Source: Saccharothrix australiensis (GTDB lineage Bacteria; Actinomycetota; Actinomycetes; Mycobacteriales; Pseudonocardiaceae). From it: 64,000 nucleotides of DNA. The stretch is taken from contig NZ_RBXO01000001.1 of the NCBI RefSeq assembly GCF_003634935.1, positions 1,116,001-1,180,000 of the forward strand. The letters are read 5' to 3'. Of this stretch, positions 30,649-40,650 are shown piece by piece; positions within the stretch are counted from its first letter, which is position 1; each line of letters opens with the position of its first letter. The notes beneath the pieces were generated by a model. That model did not search any database and was not told the origin of the DNA. It was given only the letters and a program-made list of their open reading frames with translations. Made by a program: the position numbers and the translations under genes.

Positions 30649-30858
30649 TCAGGCGTCGGCCACGTCCTCCTCGGTCACCGCGAGCGCTTGATCGATCCGC
30701 TCGCGGGCGCCCGCGAGCCGCCGTTCGCAGGTCTTGGCGAGCGCCTCGCCGCGCTCCCACAGCGCCAGCGACTCCTCCAGCGACAGGCCGCCCGCCTCCA
30801 GCTTGCGGACCACCTCCACCAGTTCGTCCCTGGCCTCCTCGTAACCCGGCTCGCTCAC
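30649..30858 (-). CDS. xseB: Exodeoxyribonuclease VII small subunit
   Basis: 69 residues, the normal length. The helical motif [35 protein letters not shown] is the XseB hallmark. It binds XseA to form the single-strand exonuclease that chews both ends to short oligonucleotides. Its GTG overlaps the stop of the preceding gene (GTGA), so it is coupled in the xseA operon. Confidence 0.96.
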   Translation of the reverse strand: MSEPGYEEARDELVEVVRKLEAGGLSLEESLALWERGEALAKTCERRLAGARERIDQALAVTEEDVADA

Positions 30859-31262
30859 GTGGTCAACTTCCCCAATCGGTTCCGGACGTGCACCACGACG
30901 GTCGCCACCGCCTGGTCGTAGCCGACGAACGCCTCCGCGAACTCGGCGCCGTCACCCTCCCGCACCGCGTCGTCGATGCGGTGCTCGGCCTCCGCGACCC
31001 GCCTGCGGTGCACCGAGCCGTGCGACCGCCACCAGTGCGCGCCCGCGTAGCCGGAGGTCGCCTCGGACAGGTCGTGCAGCCGGTTGATCAGCGCCTGCCC
31101 GCCGGACGTGCAGCCCGCCACCAGGGACAGCCAGCAGTCGGCGGCGGCGCGGTCGGCGGCCTCGGCCCGGCCGCGCACCGCGCGGGCGCCCTCGTCGTCG
31201 GCGTTGCCCGCGGCGGCCATCGTCAAGGGCAGGAACGTGGGTTTACGCGCCGGAGAGGGCAC
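30855..31262 (-). CDS. Uncharacterised protein between xseA and xseB
   Basis: 135 residues, helical, with conserved-looking segments [25 protein letters not shown] and [27 protein letters not shown]; no TM segment or known motif. GTG at 31262 has AAGGAGG five bases upstream and overlaps the xseA end by 20 bases; its stop overlaps xseB. The double overlap supports a real gene and a shared transcript. I do not recognise the family; an RNA- or DNA-linked helper role is only guilt by association. Confidence 0.82.
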   Translation of the reverse strand: MPSPARKPTFLPLTMAAAGNADDEGARAVRGRAEAADRAAADCWLSLVAGCTSGGQALINRLHDLSEATSGYAGAHWWRSHGSVHRRRVAEAEHRIDDAVREGDGAEFAEAFVGYDQAVATVVVHVRNRLGKLTT

Positions 31263-32505
31263 CACCGCCTCCTTCCTCGACGTCCTCGACGTCCTGGACG
31301 ACCGCGCGCAGCGCCCCGTCGGCCACGCGCACCCGGAGCCGGGCACCCGCCGGCGCGTCCGCGGTCGACCGGACGACGCCGTCCACCCCGTCGGGCGTGA
31401 CGAGTTGCACCACGGCGTACCCACGCGCCAGCGTGGCCGCCGGCCCGAGGGTCGTCAAGCGCGCCGCGGTCGCGGTCAGACCGGCGGTCTCTGAATCGAG
31501 TCGGGCGCGGATCGCCCGCCGGCCGCGCTCCCGCCACTGGTCCACGTCCTGCGCACGCCGGTCCAGGGGGCCGTGCGGGTCGGAAAGCGCAGGTCGCGAA
31601 CGCAGCGCGGCGAGCAGCTCGCGCTCCCGGCCCACCCAGCCGTGCAACGCGCGCCGGGCGCGGTCGCGCATCTGGCGCACCCGCTCGGTCTCCTCGGCGA
31701 CGTCGGGTACCACCCGTTTGCCCGCGTCGGTCGGCGTGGAGCACCGCAGGTCGGCCACGTGGTCCAGCAGCGGCGTGTCCGGCTCGTGCCCGATCGCGGA
31801 CACCACGGGCGTGCGGGCCTGCGCCACCGCGCGGCACAGCGCCTCGTCGGAGAACGGCAGCAGGTCCTCCACGCTGCCGCCGCCGCGCGCCAGCACGATC
31901 ACGTCGACCTCCGGGTCGCGGTCCAATGTGGACAGCGCGGTGAGGATCTGCGGCACCGCCAACGCGCCCTGCACCGCGACGTTCACCACCCGGAACCGCG
32001 CGCCCGGCCAGCGGGCGCGCGCGTTGGTCAGCACGTCCCGCTCGGCGGCCGACGCCCGACCCGTGATCAACCCGATCTTGCCGGGCAGGAACGGGAGCCT
32101 GCGCTTGCGGCGCGGGTCGAACAGCCCCTCGGCGGCGAGCAGCTTCTTGAGCCGCTCGACGCGGGCCAGCAACTCGCCGACGCCGACCGCGCGGATCTCG
32201 TCCACGCGCAGGCTCAGCGTGCCGCGGTTGGGGAAGTAGTTGGGCTTGCCGTGCACGACGACGCGGCTGCCCTCGGTCAGCTGGAGCTCCCGGACCAGCG
32301 CCACCGGCGCGGTCAGCGTCATCGACATGTCGACCGACGGGTCGCGCAGCGTGAGGAACGCGGTGGCCGTGCCGGGGCGCGCGCTCAGCTGCGTGAGCTG
32401 GCCCTCCACCCACACGTCGCCGAGCCGGTTGATCCACTCGAAGATCTTGCGCGCGACCGTGCGGACCGGCCAGGGGTGTTCGGGGCTGGACTTCTGGTCG
32501 GTCAC
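31243..32505 (-). CDS. xseA: Exodeoxyribonuclease VII large subunit
   Basis: 420 residues. N-terminal OB fold ([23 protein letters not shown]), then the catalytic core with [28 protein letters not shown] and [26 protein letters not shown], which is the XseA nuclease signature, followed by the coiled coil and C-terminal segment. Its GTG overlaps the upstream gene stop. Ends are coupled to the unknown gene and xseB. Confidence 0.96.
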   Translation of the reverse strand: MTDQKSSPEHPWPVRTVARKIFEWINRLGDVWVEGQLTQLSARPGTATAFLTLRDPSVDMSMTLTAPVALVRELQLTEGSRVVVHGKPNYFPNRGTLSLRVDEIRAVGVGELLARVERLKKLLAAEGLFDPRRKRRLPFLPGKIGLITGRASAAERDVLTNARARWPGARFRVVNVAVQGALAVPQILTALSTLDRDPEVDVIVLARGGGSVEDLLPFSDEALCRAVAQARTPVVSAIGHEPDTPLLDHVADLRCSTPTDAGKRVVPDVAEETERVRQMRDRARRALHGWVGRERELLAALRSRPALSDPHGPLDRRAQDVDQWRERGRRAIRARLDSETAGLTATAARLTTLGPAATLARGYAVVQLVTPDGVDGVVRSTADAPAGARLRVRVADGALRAVVQDVEDVEEGGGGALSGA

Positions 32506-33014
32506 TGGGTGTCAGGGCTCACAGGGGTGTCGAGGTTGGCGAGCCGGCGGGCCAGCATGCCGGTGAACTCCGGCCGGTTCGCGTGGGAGCGCTCGTGGTC
32601 GAGGAGCTGCCGCAGGTCGTCCGCGGACAGCGTGCGCAGCTTCGCCCGCAACTGCGGCAGCGTCAACTCGTCGTACTCGGGCAGCGCGGAGGGCGGCTCG
32701 GCGGCCAGCGCCCGCTCCTCGGCCTCCCACGGGTCCTCGGCGCGCGGCGCGGGCCCGTCGGACGGCTGCTCCTCGTCCTCGTCGAACGTGGCCCACTCCG
32801 GCTCGTCCTCGGTCGGGCGCAGCCCGGCCAGCGCGTCGTCACCCTTGATTGCGAGTTCCGTCACCCGCTGCTGGACCCGCATGGACAGTTGCAGCGCCTC
32901 GCTGACGACGGTGACGGGCAGGCCGGCGAGCTGCTGCGGAAGCTTCCGGGCCTGCTCGACGGCGGTGACCGCCAGTCCCGCGGCGAGGCGGACGGGCAGC
33001 GGCAGTGGCTTCAT
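32502..33014 (-). CDS. Rv1109c-like lipid-droplet-associated family protein
   Basis: 170 residues. The N-terminus ([21 protein letters not shown]) is amphipathic and moderately hydrophobic, followed by an acidic Pro/Glu-rich linker and a C-terminal helical domain ([30 protein letters not shown]). This pattern and the position between xseA and ispH match Rv1109c, a family annotated as lipid-droplet-associated. The stop overlaps the xseA GTG. ATG at 33014 was chosen because homologues begin at MKP; a GAGGG run is adjacent. Confidence 0.85.
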   Translation of the reverse strand: MKPLPLPVRLAAGLAVTAVEQARKLPQQLAGLPVTVVSEALQLSMRVQQRVTELAIKGDDALAGLRPTEDEPEWATFDEDEEQPSDGPAPRAEDPWEAEERALAAEPPSALPEYDELTLPQLRAKLRTLSADDLRQLLDHERSHANRPEFTGMLARRLANLDTPVSPDTQ

Positions 33015-33078
33015 GCCCTCTAGCCTGCCGCAGTCGGGCTGCGGATGCCTACCTCCGGCGCGCCCGTACCCTGGTGAC

Positions 33079-34023
33079 ATGGACAAGCGAGTGCTCCTGG
33101 CCAAGCCGCGCGGCTACTGCGCAGGCGTGGACCGCGCGGTCGTCACCGTCGAGAAGGCGCTGGAGCAGTACGGCGCGCCGGTGTACGTGCGCAAGGAGAT
33201 CGTCCACAACAAGCACGTCGTGGAGACGCTGTCCCAGCGCGGCGCCATCTTCGTGAACGAGACCGACGAGGTGCCCGAGGGCGCGTTGGTCGTGTTCTCC
33301 GCGCACGGAGTGTCACCGGCCGTGCACGAAGAGGCGGCGGCGCGGCGGCTGCGCACCATCGACGCGACCTGTCCACTCGTGACGAAGGTCCACAACGAGG
33401 CACGCCGGTTCGCCCGCGAGGACTACGACATCCTGCTGATCGGCCACGAAGGACACGAAGAGGTCGAGGGCACGGCGGGCGAGGCGCCCGAGCACATCCA
33501 GCTCGTGGACACGGCCGAGGACGTGGACAAGGTCGTCGTCCGCGACCCGTCCAAGGTGGTGTGGCTGTCGCAGACCACGCTGTCCGTGGACGAGACCATG
33601 ATCCGGGTGCGGCAGCTCCAAGAGCGGTTCCCGGACCTCCAGGAGCCCCCGTCGGACGACATCTGCTACGCGACGTCCAACCGGCAGACGGCCGTGAAGA
33701 CGATGGCGCCCGAGTGCGACCTCGTGCTGGTCGTGGGCTCGAAGAACTCCTCGAACTCGGTGCGGCTGGTCGAGGTGGCGCTCCAGGCCGGGGCGCGTGC
33801 GGCGCACCTGGTCGACTACGCGCGCGAGGTCGACCCGGCGTGGCTGGAGGGCGTGTCCACCGTCGGGGTGACGTCCGGGGCCTCCGTGCCGGACATCCTG
33901 GTGATGGAACTGCTCGAATTCCTGGCCGGGCACGGGTACGGGGACGTCGAGGAGATCACCACGGCGAACGAGAAGATCGCCTTCGCCCTGCCGCGCGAAC
34001 TGCGCAAGGACATGGTGCGCTGA
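33079..34023 (+). CDS. ispH: 4-hydroxy-3-methylbut-2-enyl diphosphate reductase IspH
   Basis: 314 residues. Last step of the MEP pathway, making IPP and DMAPP on a [4Fe-4S] cluster. The three cluster cysteines are visible in [21 protein letters not shown] and [11 protein letters not shown]. Also SAHGVSPAV and [12 protein letters not shown] at 33079 follows TACCCT by six bases, so translation is probably leaderless. It supplies precursors used by the cis-prenyltransferase at 9737. It is divergent from the xse operon. Confidence 0.97.
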   Translation: MDKRVLLAKPRGYCAGVDRAVVTVEKALEQYGAPVYVRKEIVHNKHVVETLSQRGAIFVNETDEVPEGALVVFSAHGVSPAVHEEAAARRLRTIDATCPLVTKVHNEARRFAREDYDILLIGHEGHEEVEGTAGEAPEHIQLVDTAEDVDKVVVRDPSKVVWLSQTTLSVDETMIRVRQLQERFPDLQEPPSDDICYATSNRQTAVKTMAPECDLVLVVGSKNSSNSVRLVEVALQAGARAAHLVDYAREVDPAWLEGVSTVGVTSGASVPDILVMELLEFLAGHGYGDVEEITTANEKIAFALPRELRKDMVR

Positions 34024-34077
34024 CTTCTCGAACGGGCGCGGGGCTTTGAAGCGGTCTTTCGTCTTCCGACGCGAGCC

Positions 34078-34442
34078 CCTTGAGTTTTTGGAGCAACGGG
34101 ACCACGGCAGGGAGAGCACGGACTCAGCGTGCCCTGGAGCTTCGCAGGTCTTGGATGGTCGTCGGGGACGCTACGCGGCTTGACCACCTTCGATCGGGTA
34201 CGAATCCGCCGTTCCGATCCCCGTTCGTGTTGACCAGGAGCAAGTGCAGGTCCGAGTCGGAGCGGTTCGGCTGTTGGTCGAACCGATGGGGGATCGCGGC
34301 GGGAATCGGGTCGCATCGTCGGGGTGGTCGTTTTGCTTGGTGTTCCCGGCGACCGTCCAAGACTTGCTGTGCTTCCGGGCGCGTTGAGTCCGTGGTTGCC
34401 TGGCTGTGGTCCTTTTGCGTAAAAAGCGAAAAGCGCTCAAGG
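34078..34442. repeat. 365-bp quasi-palindrome with codon-like arms
   Basis: Two arms of about 180 bases mirror each other around 34256. An ungapped 90-base comparison of 34100-34190 with the reverse complement of the right arm shows about 72 percent identity by my count, including CACGGACTCA (34117-34126) against TGAGTCCGTG (34385-34394). Many mismatches fall at third-codon positions of the frame reading TTA..RTQRA...SW.V.G on both arms, so the repeat probably descends from an inverted duplication of a coding segment. No transposase is present. Confidence 0.75.
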
Positions 34443-34472
34443 ACGATCGTGTTCGCGGGTTACGGCCGCTGA

Positions 34473-34498
34473 CGTCCTCAGCCGTTCACCTGAGGACG
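34473..34498 (-). terminator. Terminator hairpin after the DUF6542 gene
   Basis: An 8-bp stem (34473-34480 with 34491-34498) and a 10-base loop, about 40 bases past the stop. Confidence 0.6.
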
Positions 34499-34534
34499 CT
34501 CAAGACGGGTTCCGCCGGACGCGGCCTGCCGTGC

Positions 34535-35296
34535 TCAGTCGTCGTCGCGCGGGCGCGGGCGGCGGGTTGGCCGGGCGGGCTTGTTCGGGTCGCGGGGTCG
34601 GCGGGGTCGGTCCTCCGACGACTGCGGGCGCGGGCGCTTGGGGCGCGGCTCGTCGTCCGGCGCGGGCTTGCGGCGCGGCTCGTCGGACGGCCTGGCCGCC
34701 TTCGCGGGCCTGCGGCGCGGGCGGTCGTCGGTGTCGCGGGAGTCGTCCCTCGCCGCTGCCTCGCGGGCGCGCTTCGGGCGTTCCCCGGCCGGCTTGTCCG
34801 GCTTGCGCTTGGCCTCGCGGACCTCGTCCCTCGTCGGCCGGTTCGGGTCCCTCTGCCTGGTCACCCGCACGATGCCGAGGATCACGGTGCACGCCGTCGT
34901 GACGGCCATCGCCGGGAAGCCGTCGATGAGCGGCGTGCCGAGGGCCAGGCCGACGGACGCCAGCCCGCCGCCGGGCAGGCCGCCGACCACCACCATCACC
35001 AGCGGCACCACGATGGCCAGCACCAGCGGCGGCTGGACGACCGGGCCGAACATCGACCGGCGCTCCACGAACACCACCGCGCCGACCGCGCCGACGAAGA
35101 ACGTGATGGCGAAGACCCAGCCCACGGTCTTGGCCGACGAGCTGACGTCGACGTAGGTGCCGACGATGGCCAGCACGAACGTCCCGAGCACGGCGGCCCA
35201 CCAGGGCAGGCCCCGGAAGCTGCCGAAGAGGGCGCGGTCGTTCCAGCGGACGGGGTCGAGTTCCTCGTCCTCCGGCTCGCGCGTTGCAGCGGTCAC
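34535..35296 (-). CDS. DUF6542 membrane protein
   Basis: 253 residues. Four to five TM helices in the first 140 residues (GLPWWAAVLGTFVLAIVG onward), then a long, highly basic, Arg/Pro/Asp-rich cytoplasmic tail. The membrane domain and the position between ispH and ychF match the mycobacterial Rv1111c-type DUF6542 family. The second in-frame GTG (35296) was chosen because GAGGAG is five bases upstream. The function is unknown; the basic tail could bind nucleic acid or acidic lipids. Confidence 0.85.
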   Translation of the reverse strand: MTAATREPEDEELDPVRWNDRALFGSFRGLPWWAAVLGTFVLAIVGTYVDVSSSAKTVGWVFAITFFVGAVGAVVFVERRSMFGPVVQPPLVLAIVVPLVMVVVGGLPGGGLASVGLALGTPLIDGFPAMAVTTACTVILGIVRVTRQRDPNRPTRDEVREAKRKPDKPAGERPKRAREAAARDDSRDTDDRPRRRPAKAARPSDEPRRKPAPDDEPRPKRPRPQSSEDRPRRPRDPNKPARPTRRPRPRDDD

Positions 35297-35338
35297 GCCC
35301 ACTCCTCGTTCGGCTTCCGACTAGGGCCTCACACTCTA

Positions 35339-36274
35339 TTACGCCTCCCGCGCGTCCAAGGGTGCACTGACGCCCTCGTCGGTCCGCCGCACGAACGCGA
35401 TGGGGGTCGGGCTCGACGACGCCGCCGTCAAGGGCTCCACCGCCGCGCGGAAGCCCTCCAACGCGTCCAGCTCGCGCCGCCGCGCCGACAGGAACCGCTG
35501 GAGGTGGGTGCTGGACAGGTTGACGGCGTCGATCGCGTTGTCCGCGGCCCGGTGCGCGCGGGACGCCTGCGCCCGCACCTGCTCCACGTCGTCGGCCAGC
35601 GCGCGGTCGGTGACGGCGAACATCGCCGCCGACGCGATCACCGCGAACCCGGTCGGACCGCACAGGAACACCCGCCGGTCCAGCAGCCAGCGCAGCAGCT
35701 CCGGGTCGGTGTCCAGGGCCGCGACCACCGCGCCGTCGTTCGGCACGAACATGATCGTGCCGTAGATGGCGTCCGCCCAGCGCTGGTAGCCCTTGCCCGC
35801 GAGTTCGGCCGCGCGGGACCGGATGTTGCGCACGTGCACGCGCAGCGCGTCGTCCCGCTCGGCGGGGTCGTCGGTCTCCACGGCCTCGGCCCACGTCGCC
35901 ATGCTCATCTTCGCGTCGACCGGCACCTGCCGCCCGCCGCCGACGTTCAGCACCAGGTCCGGCCGCACCGCGCCGCCGCCCGCCACGTCGACCTGCACCC
36001 GGAAGTGCACGCCCTCGCGCAGGCCGAGCGCCCGCGCGGTCTCCACCAGCACCTGCTCGCCGAGCTCGCCGCGCCCGCTGACCGACGAGAACGCCACCTC
36101 GTAGCGCTGGAGCGCGGCGCGGGTGGCGTCACCGCGCTCGCGCTCCCGCTGCACGGCCGCGAGCGCGGCGTCGACGCGCCGGACACCGTCCTGGTAGAGC
36201 CGCCACAGGAACACCAGCGCACCGGCGAGCAGGAGCGCCACGACCACCGCCGCCGTGCTGAGGACCGCTGTCAT
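35339..36274 (-). CDS. rmuC: DNA recombination protein RmuC
   Basis: 311 residues. N-terminal TM helix (about 5-23), coiled coil, then the RmuC nuclease-like domain (GELGEQVLVE, LPDAK-like VPVDAKMSM, VRNIRSRAAELAGKGY, IMFVPNDGAVVAAL, LCGPTGFAVIASA). The family limits inversion at short inverted repeats and is predicted to be a restriction-fold nuclease. It is shorter than E. coli RmuC, as usual in actinobacteria. ATG at 36274 is used; an ATG four codons upstream is possible. It faces sbcD. Confidence 0.9.
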   Translation of the reverse strand: MTAVLSTAAVVVALLLAGALVFLWRLYQDGVRRVDAALAAVQRERERGDATRAALQRYEVAFSSVSGRGELGEQVLVETARALGLREGVHFRVQVDVAGGGAVRPDLVLNVGGGRQVPVDAKMSMATWAEAVETDDPAERDDALRVHVRNIRSRAAELAGKGYQRWADAIYGTIMFVPNDGAVVAALDTDPELLRWLLDRRVFLCGPTGFAVIASAAMFAVTDRALADDVEQVRAQASRAHRAADNAIDAVNLSSTHLQRFLSARRRELDALEGFRAAVEPLTAASSSPTPIAFVRRTDEGVSAPLDAREA

Positions 36275-36373
36275 GCCCCCGATCATGGCGCACGTCGATC
36301 CGATCACACGTTCGAGCGACACGCCGAGTCGGATGGCCGGGTTCTGTCGGTGCTCGCCCCTAGCGTGGCCGCC

Positions 36374-37510
36374 ATGCGCTTGCTGCACACCTCCGACTGG
36401 CACGTGGGACGGACGTTCCACGGCCGTGACCTGCTCGGGGAGCAGGAATCGGTGCTCGGCGGGCTGGCCGACCTGGTGTCGGACGAGCGGGTCGACGTGG
36501 TCGTGGTCGCGGGCGACCTGTTCGACCGGGCGGTGCCCAACGCGGAGGCGGTCGCGGTGTGCGCGCGGGTGCTGGAGCGCATCCGGGCGGCCGGCGCGAA
36601 GGTCGTGATCACGCCGGGCAACCACGACTCCGCCGCGCGGCTCGGCCTGTTCGGCGGGTTCGCGGCGGCGGGCGGGCTGTACCTGCGCACCACGATCGCG
36701 GCGCTGCACGAGCCGGTGCTGTTCGAGGACGCGCACGGGCCCGTCGCGGTGTACGGCATCCCGTTCCTGGAGCCGGAGACGGCGCGGCACGCGCTCGGCG
36801 TCGAGGGCCGGGGCCACGCGGCGGTGCTGGCGGAGGCGGCGCGCCGCGTCCGGGCCGACCGGGCGGCGCGCGGCGGGCGGGCCGTGGTGCTGGCGCACGC
36901 GTTCGTGACCGGCGGCGAGCCGTGCGAGTCGGAGCGGACGATCGCGGTGGGCGGCGTGCAGGACGTGCCGGGCGCGGTGTTCGACGGGTTCGACTACGTG
37001 GCGCTGGGCCACCTGCACGGCCGGCAGACGCTGGCCGACCACCTGCGCTACTCGGGCAGCCCGCTGGCGTACTCGTTCTCCGAGGCGCGGCACGGCAAGT
37101 CGGTGTGGCTGGCCGAGCTGGACGCGTCCGGCCTGGCCGGCGTGGAGCACCGGGCGCTGCCGGTGCCGCGCGCGCTGTCCACGCTGACCGGTCGGTTGGA
37201 CGACCTGCTGCTCGACCCCGACCACACGCCGGTGCAGGAGCACTTCCTGTCGGTGGTGCTGACCGACCGCGTCCGGCCGCTGGACGCGCTGCGGCGGTTG
37301 CAGGTCCGGTTCCCGCACGCGGTGCACGTGGAGTGGCGGCCGGAGGGCGGTCGCACCGGTGAGCTGCGGTTCGCCGAGCGCGTCCGGGGCCGCAGCGACG
37401 AGGAGATCGCCTGCTGCTTCCTGGAGGACGTCCGCGGCGAGGCGCCCGCCGAGCGCGAGCTGGCGCTGCTCCGGGAAGCGATCCACGCCGCCGCGCGGGA
37501 GGAGGGGTAG
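36374..37510 (+). CDS. sbcD: Exonuclease SbcCD subunit D
   Basis: 378 residues. Mre11-type phosphoesterase with HTSDWHVGR, AGDLFDRAVPN, GNHDSAAR, LAHAFVTGG and LGHLHGRQ. With SbcC it cuts hairpins and DNA ends. TAGCGT lies seven bases before the ATG, suggesting a leaderless start. The stop TAG shares its last base with the sbcC GTG. Confidence 0.96.
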   Translation: MRLLHTSDWHVGRTFHGRDLLGEQESVLGGLADLVSDERVDVVVVAGDLFDRAVPNAEAVAVCARVLERIRAAGAKVVITPGNHDSAARLGLFGGFAAAGGLYLRTTIAALHEPVLFEDAHGPVAVYGIPFLEPETARHALGVEGRGHAAVLAEAARRVRADRAARGGRAVVLAHAFVTGGEPCESERTIAVGGVQDVPGAVFDGFDYVALGHLHGRQTLADHLRYSGSPLAYSFSEARHGKSVWLAELDASGLAGVEHRALPVPRALSTLTGRLDDLLLDPDHTPVQEHFLSVVLTDRVRPLDALRRLQVRFPHAVHVEWRPEGGRTGELRFAERVRGRSDEEIACCFLEDVRGEAPAERELALLREAIHAAAREEG

Positions 37511-40395
37511 TGCAGCTGCACCGCTTGGAGGTCAGCGCGTTCGGGCCGTACGCGGGGCGCGAGGTGGTCGACTTCGACCTGCTCGGCGCGGACGGGTTGT
37601 TCCTCCTGCACGGCGACACGGGCGCGGGCAAGACGACGCTGCTCGACGCGGTGGCGTTCGCGCTGTTCGGGCGGGTGCCCGGCGCGCGGGGCGACGTGAA
37701 GCGGCTGCGCTGCGACTACGCGGACCGGGACACGCCGACGGAGGTGGTGCTGGAGCTGACGGTGCGCGGTCGCCGGTTCCGGGTGGCGCGCAGCCCCGAG
37801 TACGACCGGCCGAAGAAGCGCGGCGACGGGTTCACCCGGCAGCCCGCGAAGGCGTCGCTGACCTGGCTCGGCGGGTGGCGGGGCGAGGGCCACAGCCGCA
37901 TCGACGACGTGGCGCGCGAGGTGGAGTCGCTGCTCGGCCTGACCGCCGAGCAGTTCTTCCAGGTCGTGCTGCTGCCGCAGGGCGAGTTCGCGCGGTTCCT
38001 GCGCGCGGAGACGGCGGAGCGCGAGAAGCTGCTGGAGAAGCTGTTCGGCACCGAGCGGTTCCTCGACGTCGAGCGCTGGTTCCGGGAGCGGCGGCTGGTC
38101 AAGCGGCGCGAGCTGGACGCGCTCGGGCAGGCCAACCGCGACCTGGTGCAGCGGGTGGCGGAGGTCGCGGGCGAGGAGCCGCCCGAGGGCGGCGGTGACC
38201 GCGAGTGGCTGAGTTCGCTGCTCAAGCGCCTGGACGAGGCCGAGCGCGACGCCGACCAGGAGGCGGTGTCCCGTGCGGCGCGGTGCGGCGCGGCCGAGGC
38301 GGAGTGGCGGCGGGCGCGTGACCTGGCCGAGCGCGTGCGGCGGGTGCGCGGCGCGCGGGAGGCGCTGGCGCGGTGCGCGGAGGCCGAGCCGCTGCGCGCG
38401 GCGTGGGTGCGGGAGCGGGACGCGGCGCGGCGGGCGTCGGTCGTGGCGCCCGCGCACGAGGCGGTGCGGAGGCTCGGGCGGGCGCTGGACGGCGTGGTGG
38501 CGCAGGAGCGGGCGGCGGCGGACGCCGTGGCCGCGTTCGGCTACCGGGGCGTGGACCTGCGCGCCGACGGCGAGCGGTTCCGCGAGGAGGCGGGCGGCCT
38601 GACGCAGCTGGCCGCCGAGGCGCGGCGGCAGGTGGCGGACCAGCGCCGCGTGGCCGACCTGGAGCAGCGCTCGCGCGCGGCGGCGGCCCGGCTGGACGAG
38701 CTGGTCGCGGCGTTGGCCGAGGTGCCGGAGCGGCTGGCGGCGGCCCGGACCGCGGCCGAGGAGTCCGCGCTGGCGGCGGCCCGGTTGGACGCGGTCGCGG
38801 CCAAGGCGGCGGCGGCCCGCGACCTGCCCGCCGCCGAAGCGGCGGCGCGCGCGGCGGAGGACGCGCGCCGCGCCGCGGTCGACGCCCACCAGCGGGCCAA
38901 GGAGGTGCTGCTGGGTGTGCGGCAGCAGCGCCTCGACGGCATGGCCGTTGAGCTGGCGGCGTCCCTGCGCGCCGGTCGGGCGTGCCCGGTGTGCGGGTCC
39001 GCCGAGCACCCCCACCCCGCGCAACCGATGCTGAACGCGGTCACCGGAGCCGACGAGGAGCGCGCCGCGGCCGAGGAGCAGTCCGCGCTGGACCGCCGGA
39101 ACGCGGCGGAGCAGGTGTTCGCGGACGCGTCCGGCCGCCTGGCCGTCCTGCGCGAGGCGGTCGGCGGGCAGGACCCGGCGGCGCTGATCGCCGACCACCG
39201 CGCGGTCGGGGCCCTCGCCGCGCGGCGCGCCGAGCGCGCCGGGGCGCTGGCCGAGCTGGAGCGCCGGGTCGAGCGCGCCACCCGCGACCGCGCCGAGCTG
39301 GAGCGCGAGGTCGCGGAGCTGACCACCCGGCACCGCGAGCTCGGCGAGGTGGTCCGGGAGCGCGCCGACCGCCTGGCGGAGGCCCGCGGCGACTTCCCGG
39401 ACGTGCCCGCCCGGCGTGCCCACCTGCTCGACCTCGCCGACGCGCTGACGACGCTGGCCGACCGCCGCGCCGCCGTGGCCGAGCACACCGAGCGGTTGGC
39501 CGAGCAGCGCGTCGAGGTGTCCCGCCTCGCGGCGGAAGCCGGGTTCGCCGACGTCGCGGAGGCGCTGGCGGCGGTCCGCACCGAGTCGGCGGTCGCCGAG
39601 CTGGAGGCGAAGGTCCGCGAGGTGGAGGACGCCAGGGTCGCCGCCGAGGCGGTGCTGGCCGAGCTGCCGGACACCGACCCGGACGCGGAGGTCGACGTGG
39701 CGGGCGCGGAGGCCCGGTACCGGGCCCTGCGCGCGGAGGCGGAGCGGGCGGCGTCGGCGCTGGCGGCGGCGCGCGGGCGGGCGAACCGGGCGAACGAGCT
39801 GGCCGGCCGCCTGTCCGCCGCGTGGGCCAGGCTGGAGCCGGTCGAGGCCGAGTACGCCGAGCTGGACGCGTTGACCGACGTGATCAACGGCATGGGCCAG
39901 AACACGCGGAACATGACGTTGCGCACGTACGTCCTGGCGGCGCGGCTGGAGGAGGTGGCGGTCGCGGCGAGCGCCCGCCTGGAGCGCATGAGCCAGGGCC
40001 GCTACCGGTTCGTGCACTCGGTGGCCGCCGGTCCGCGCGGCACCAGGGGCGGGTTGGGGCTGGACGTGCTGGACGACTACTCGGGTCAGCAGCGACCGGC
40101 GAAGACGCTGTCCGGCGGTGAGTCGTTCCTGGCGTCGCTGGCGCTGGCGCTGGGCCTGTCGGACGTGGTGGCGGCGGGTGCGGTGCTCGACACGCTGTTC
40201 ATCGACGAGGGGTTCGGGACGCTCGACGCGGAGACGCTCGAACTGGTGATGACGACGCTGGACGAGCTGCGGGCCGGTGGACGGGTGGTGGGCCTGGTGT
40301 CGCACGTGGAGGAACTGCGCCAGCGCATCCCGACCCGGTTGCGGGTGCGCAAGGCGCGCGGCGGGTCGTCGCTGGAGGTGGTGGGCTGTGTCTAA
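37510..40395 (+). CDS. sbcC: Exonuclease SbcCD subunit C (Rad50-like)
   Basis: 961 residues. Walker A GDTGAGKTTLLDAV near the N-terminus, two long Ala/Glu/Arg-rich coiled coils flanking the zinc hook CPVCGS (about residue 496), and a C-terminal lobe with LSGGESFLASLALALG and LFIDEGFGTLD. It bridges DNA ends with SbcD. The start shares a base with the sbcD stop. The stop codon lies at the edge of a dispersed repeat (40396-40519), and the last codons resemble the flank of the other repeat copy, so the C-terminus may have been set by repeat insertion. Confidence 0.95.
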   Translation: MQLHRLEVSAFGPYAGREVVDFDLLGADGLFLLHGDTGAGKTTLLDAVAFALFGRVPGARGDVKRLRCDYADRDTPTEVVLELTVRGRRFRVARSPEYDRPKKRGDGFTRQPAKASLTWLGGWRGEGHSRIDDVAREVESLLGLTAEQFFQVVLLPQGEFARFLRAETAEREKLLEKLFGTERFLDVERWFRERRLVKRRELDALGQANRDLVQRVAEVAGEEPPEGGGDREWLSSLLKRLDEAERDADQEAVSRAARCGAAEAEWRRARDLAERVRRVRGAREALARCAEAEPLRAAWVRERDAARRASVVAPAHEAVRRLGRALDGVVAQERAAADAVAAFGYRGVDLRADGERFREEAGGLTQLAAEARRQVADQRRVADLEQRSRAAAARLDELVAALAEVPERLAAARTAAEESALAAARLDAVAAKAAAARDLPAAEAAARAAEDARRAAVDAHQRAKEVLLGVRQQRLDGMAVELAASLRAGRACPVCGSAEHPHPAQPMLNAVTGADEERAAAEEQSALDRRNAAEQVFADASGRLAVLREAVGGQDPAALIADHRAVGALAARRAERAGALAELERRVERATRDRAELEREVAELTTRHRELGEVVRERADRLAEARGDFPDVPARRAHLLDLADALTTLADRRAAVAEHTERLAEQRVEVSRLAAEAGFADVAEALAAVRTESAVAELEAKVREVEDARVAAEAVLAELPDTDPDAEVDVAGAEARYRALRAEAERAASALAAARGRANRANELAGRLSAAWARLEPVEAEYAELDALTDVINGMGQNTRNMTLRTYVLAARLEEVAVAASARLERMSQGRYRFVHSVAAGPRGTRGGLGLDVLDDYSGQQRPAKTLSGGESFLASLALALGLSDVVAAGAVLDTLFIDEGFGTLDAETLELVMTTLDELRAGGRVVGLVSHVEELRQRIPTRLRVRKARGGSSLEVVGCV

Positions 40396-40519
40396 TTGCC
40401 GCTGCTTCGCAGGCGGCGGCTCGGCCGCCCTGAAGTCGGGCCATCGCGCCTGATTTCCCGCCGATCGAAAAGCGTGATCGGCGGGAAATGAGGCGCGACA
40501 CCCCGACGGCGGCCTCGCG
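40396..40519. repeat. Dispersed intergenic repeat with 51-bp palindrome, copy 2
   Basis: Begins directly after the sbcC stop. The palindrome is at 40446-40496 and is identical in its arms and loop to 439-489. The wider similarity with 390-512 has a few substitutions and a one-base indel. The remaining 40520-40650 shows no gene. Confidence 0.85.
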
Positions 40520-40650
40520 GCGTAGGGGGCGGTAGCGGGGGCTGGAGATCGTGCTTCCGTGAGGGCTGCGTTCCGCGCGCGCCGTGCTCGACGAGTGCCG
40601 TGCCCTTGTGAGGGTCGTGCGCGCTCACCTGTGCTGCGGCAGGCTGCGGC

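Larger units (their letters stand above)
34024..34534. other. 511-bp intergenic region dominated by a quasi-palindromic element
   Basis: Lower GC than its neighbours and no supported complete gene. It contains the inverted element 34078-34442 and a terminator at 34473-34498. Confidence 0.7.
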
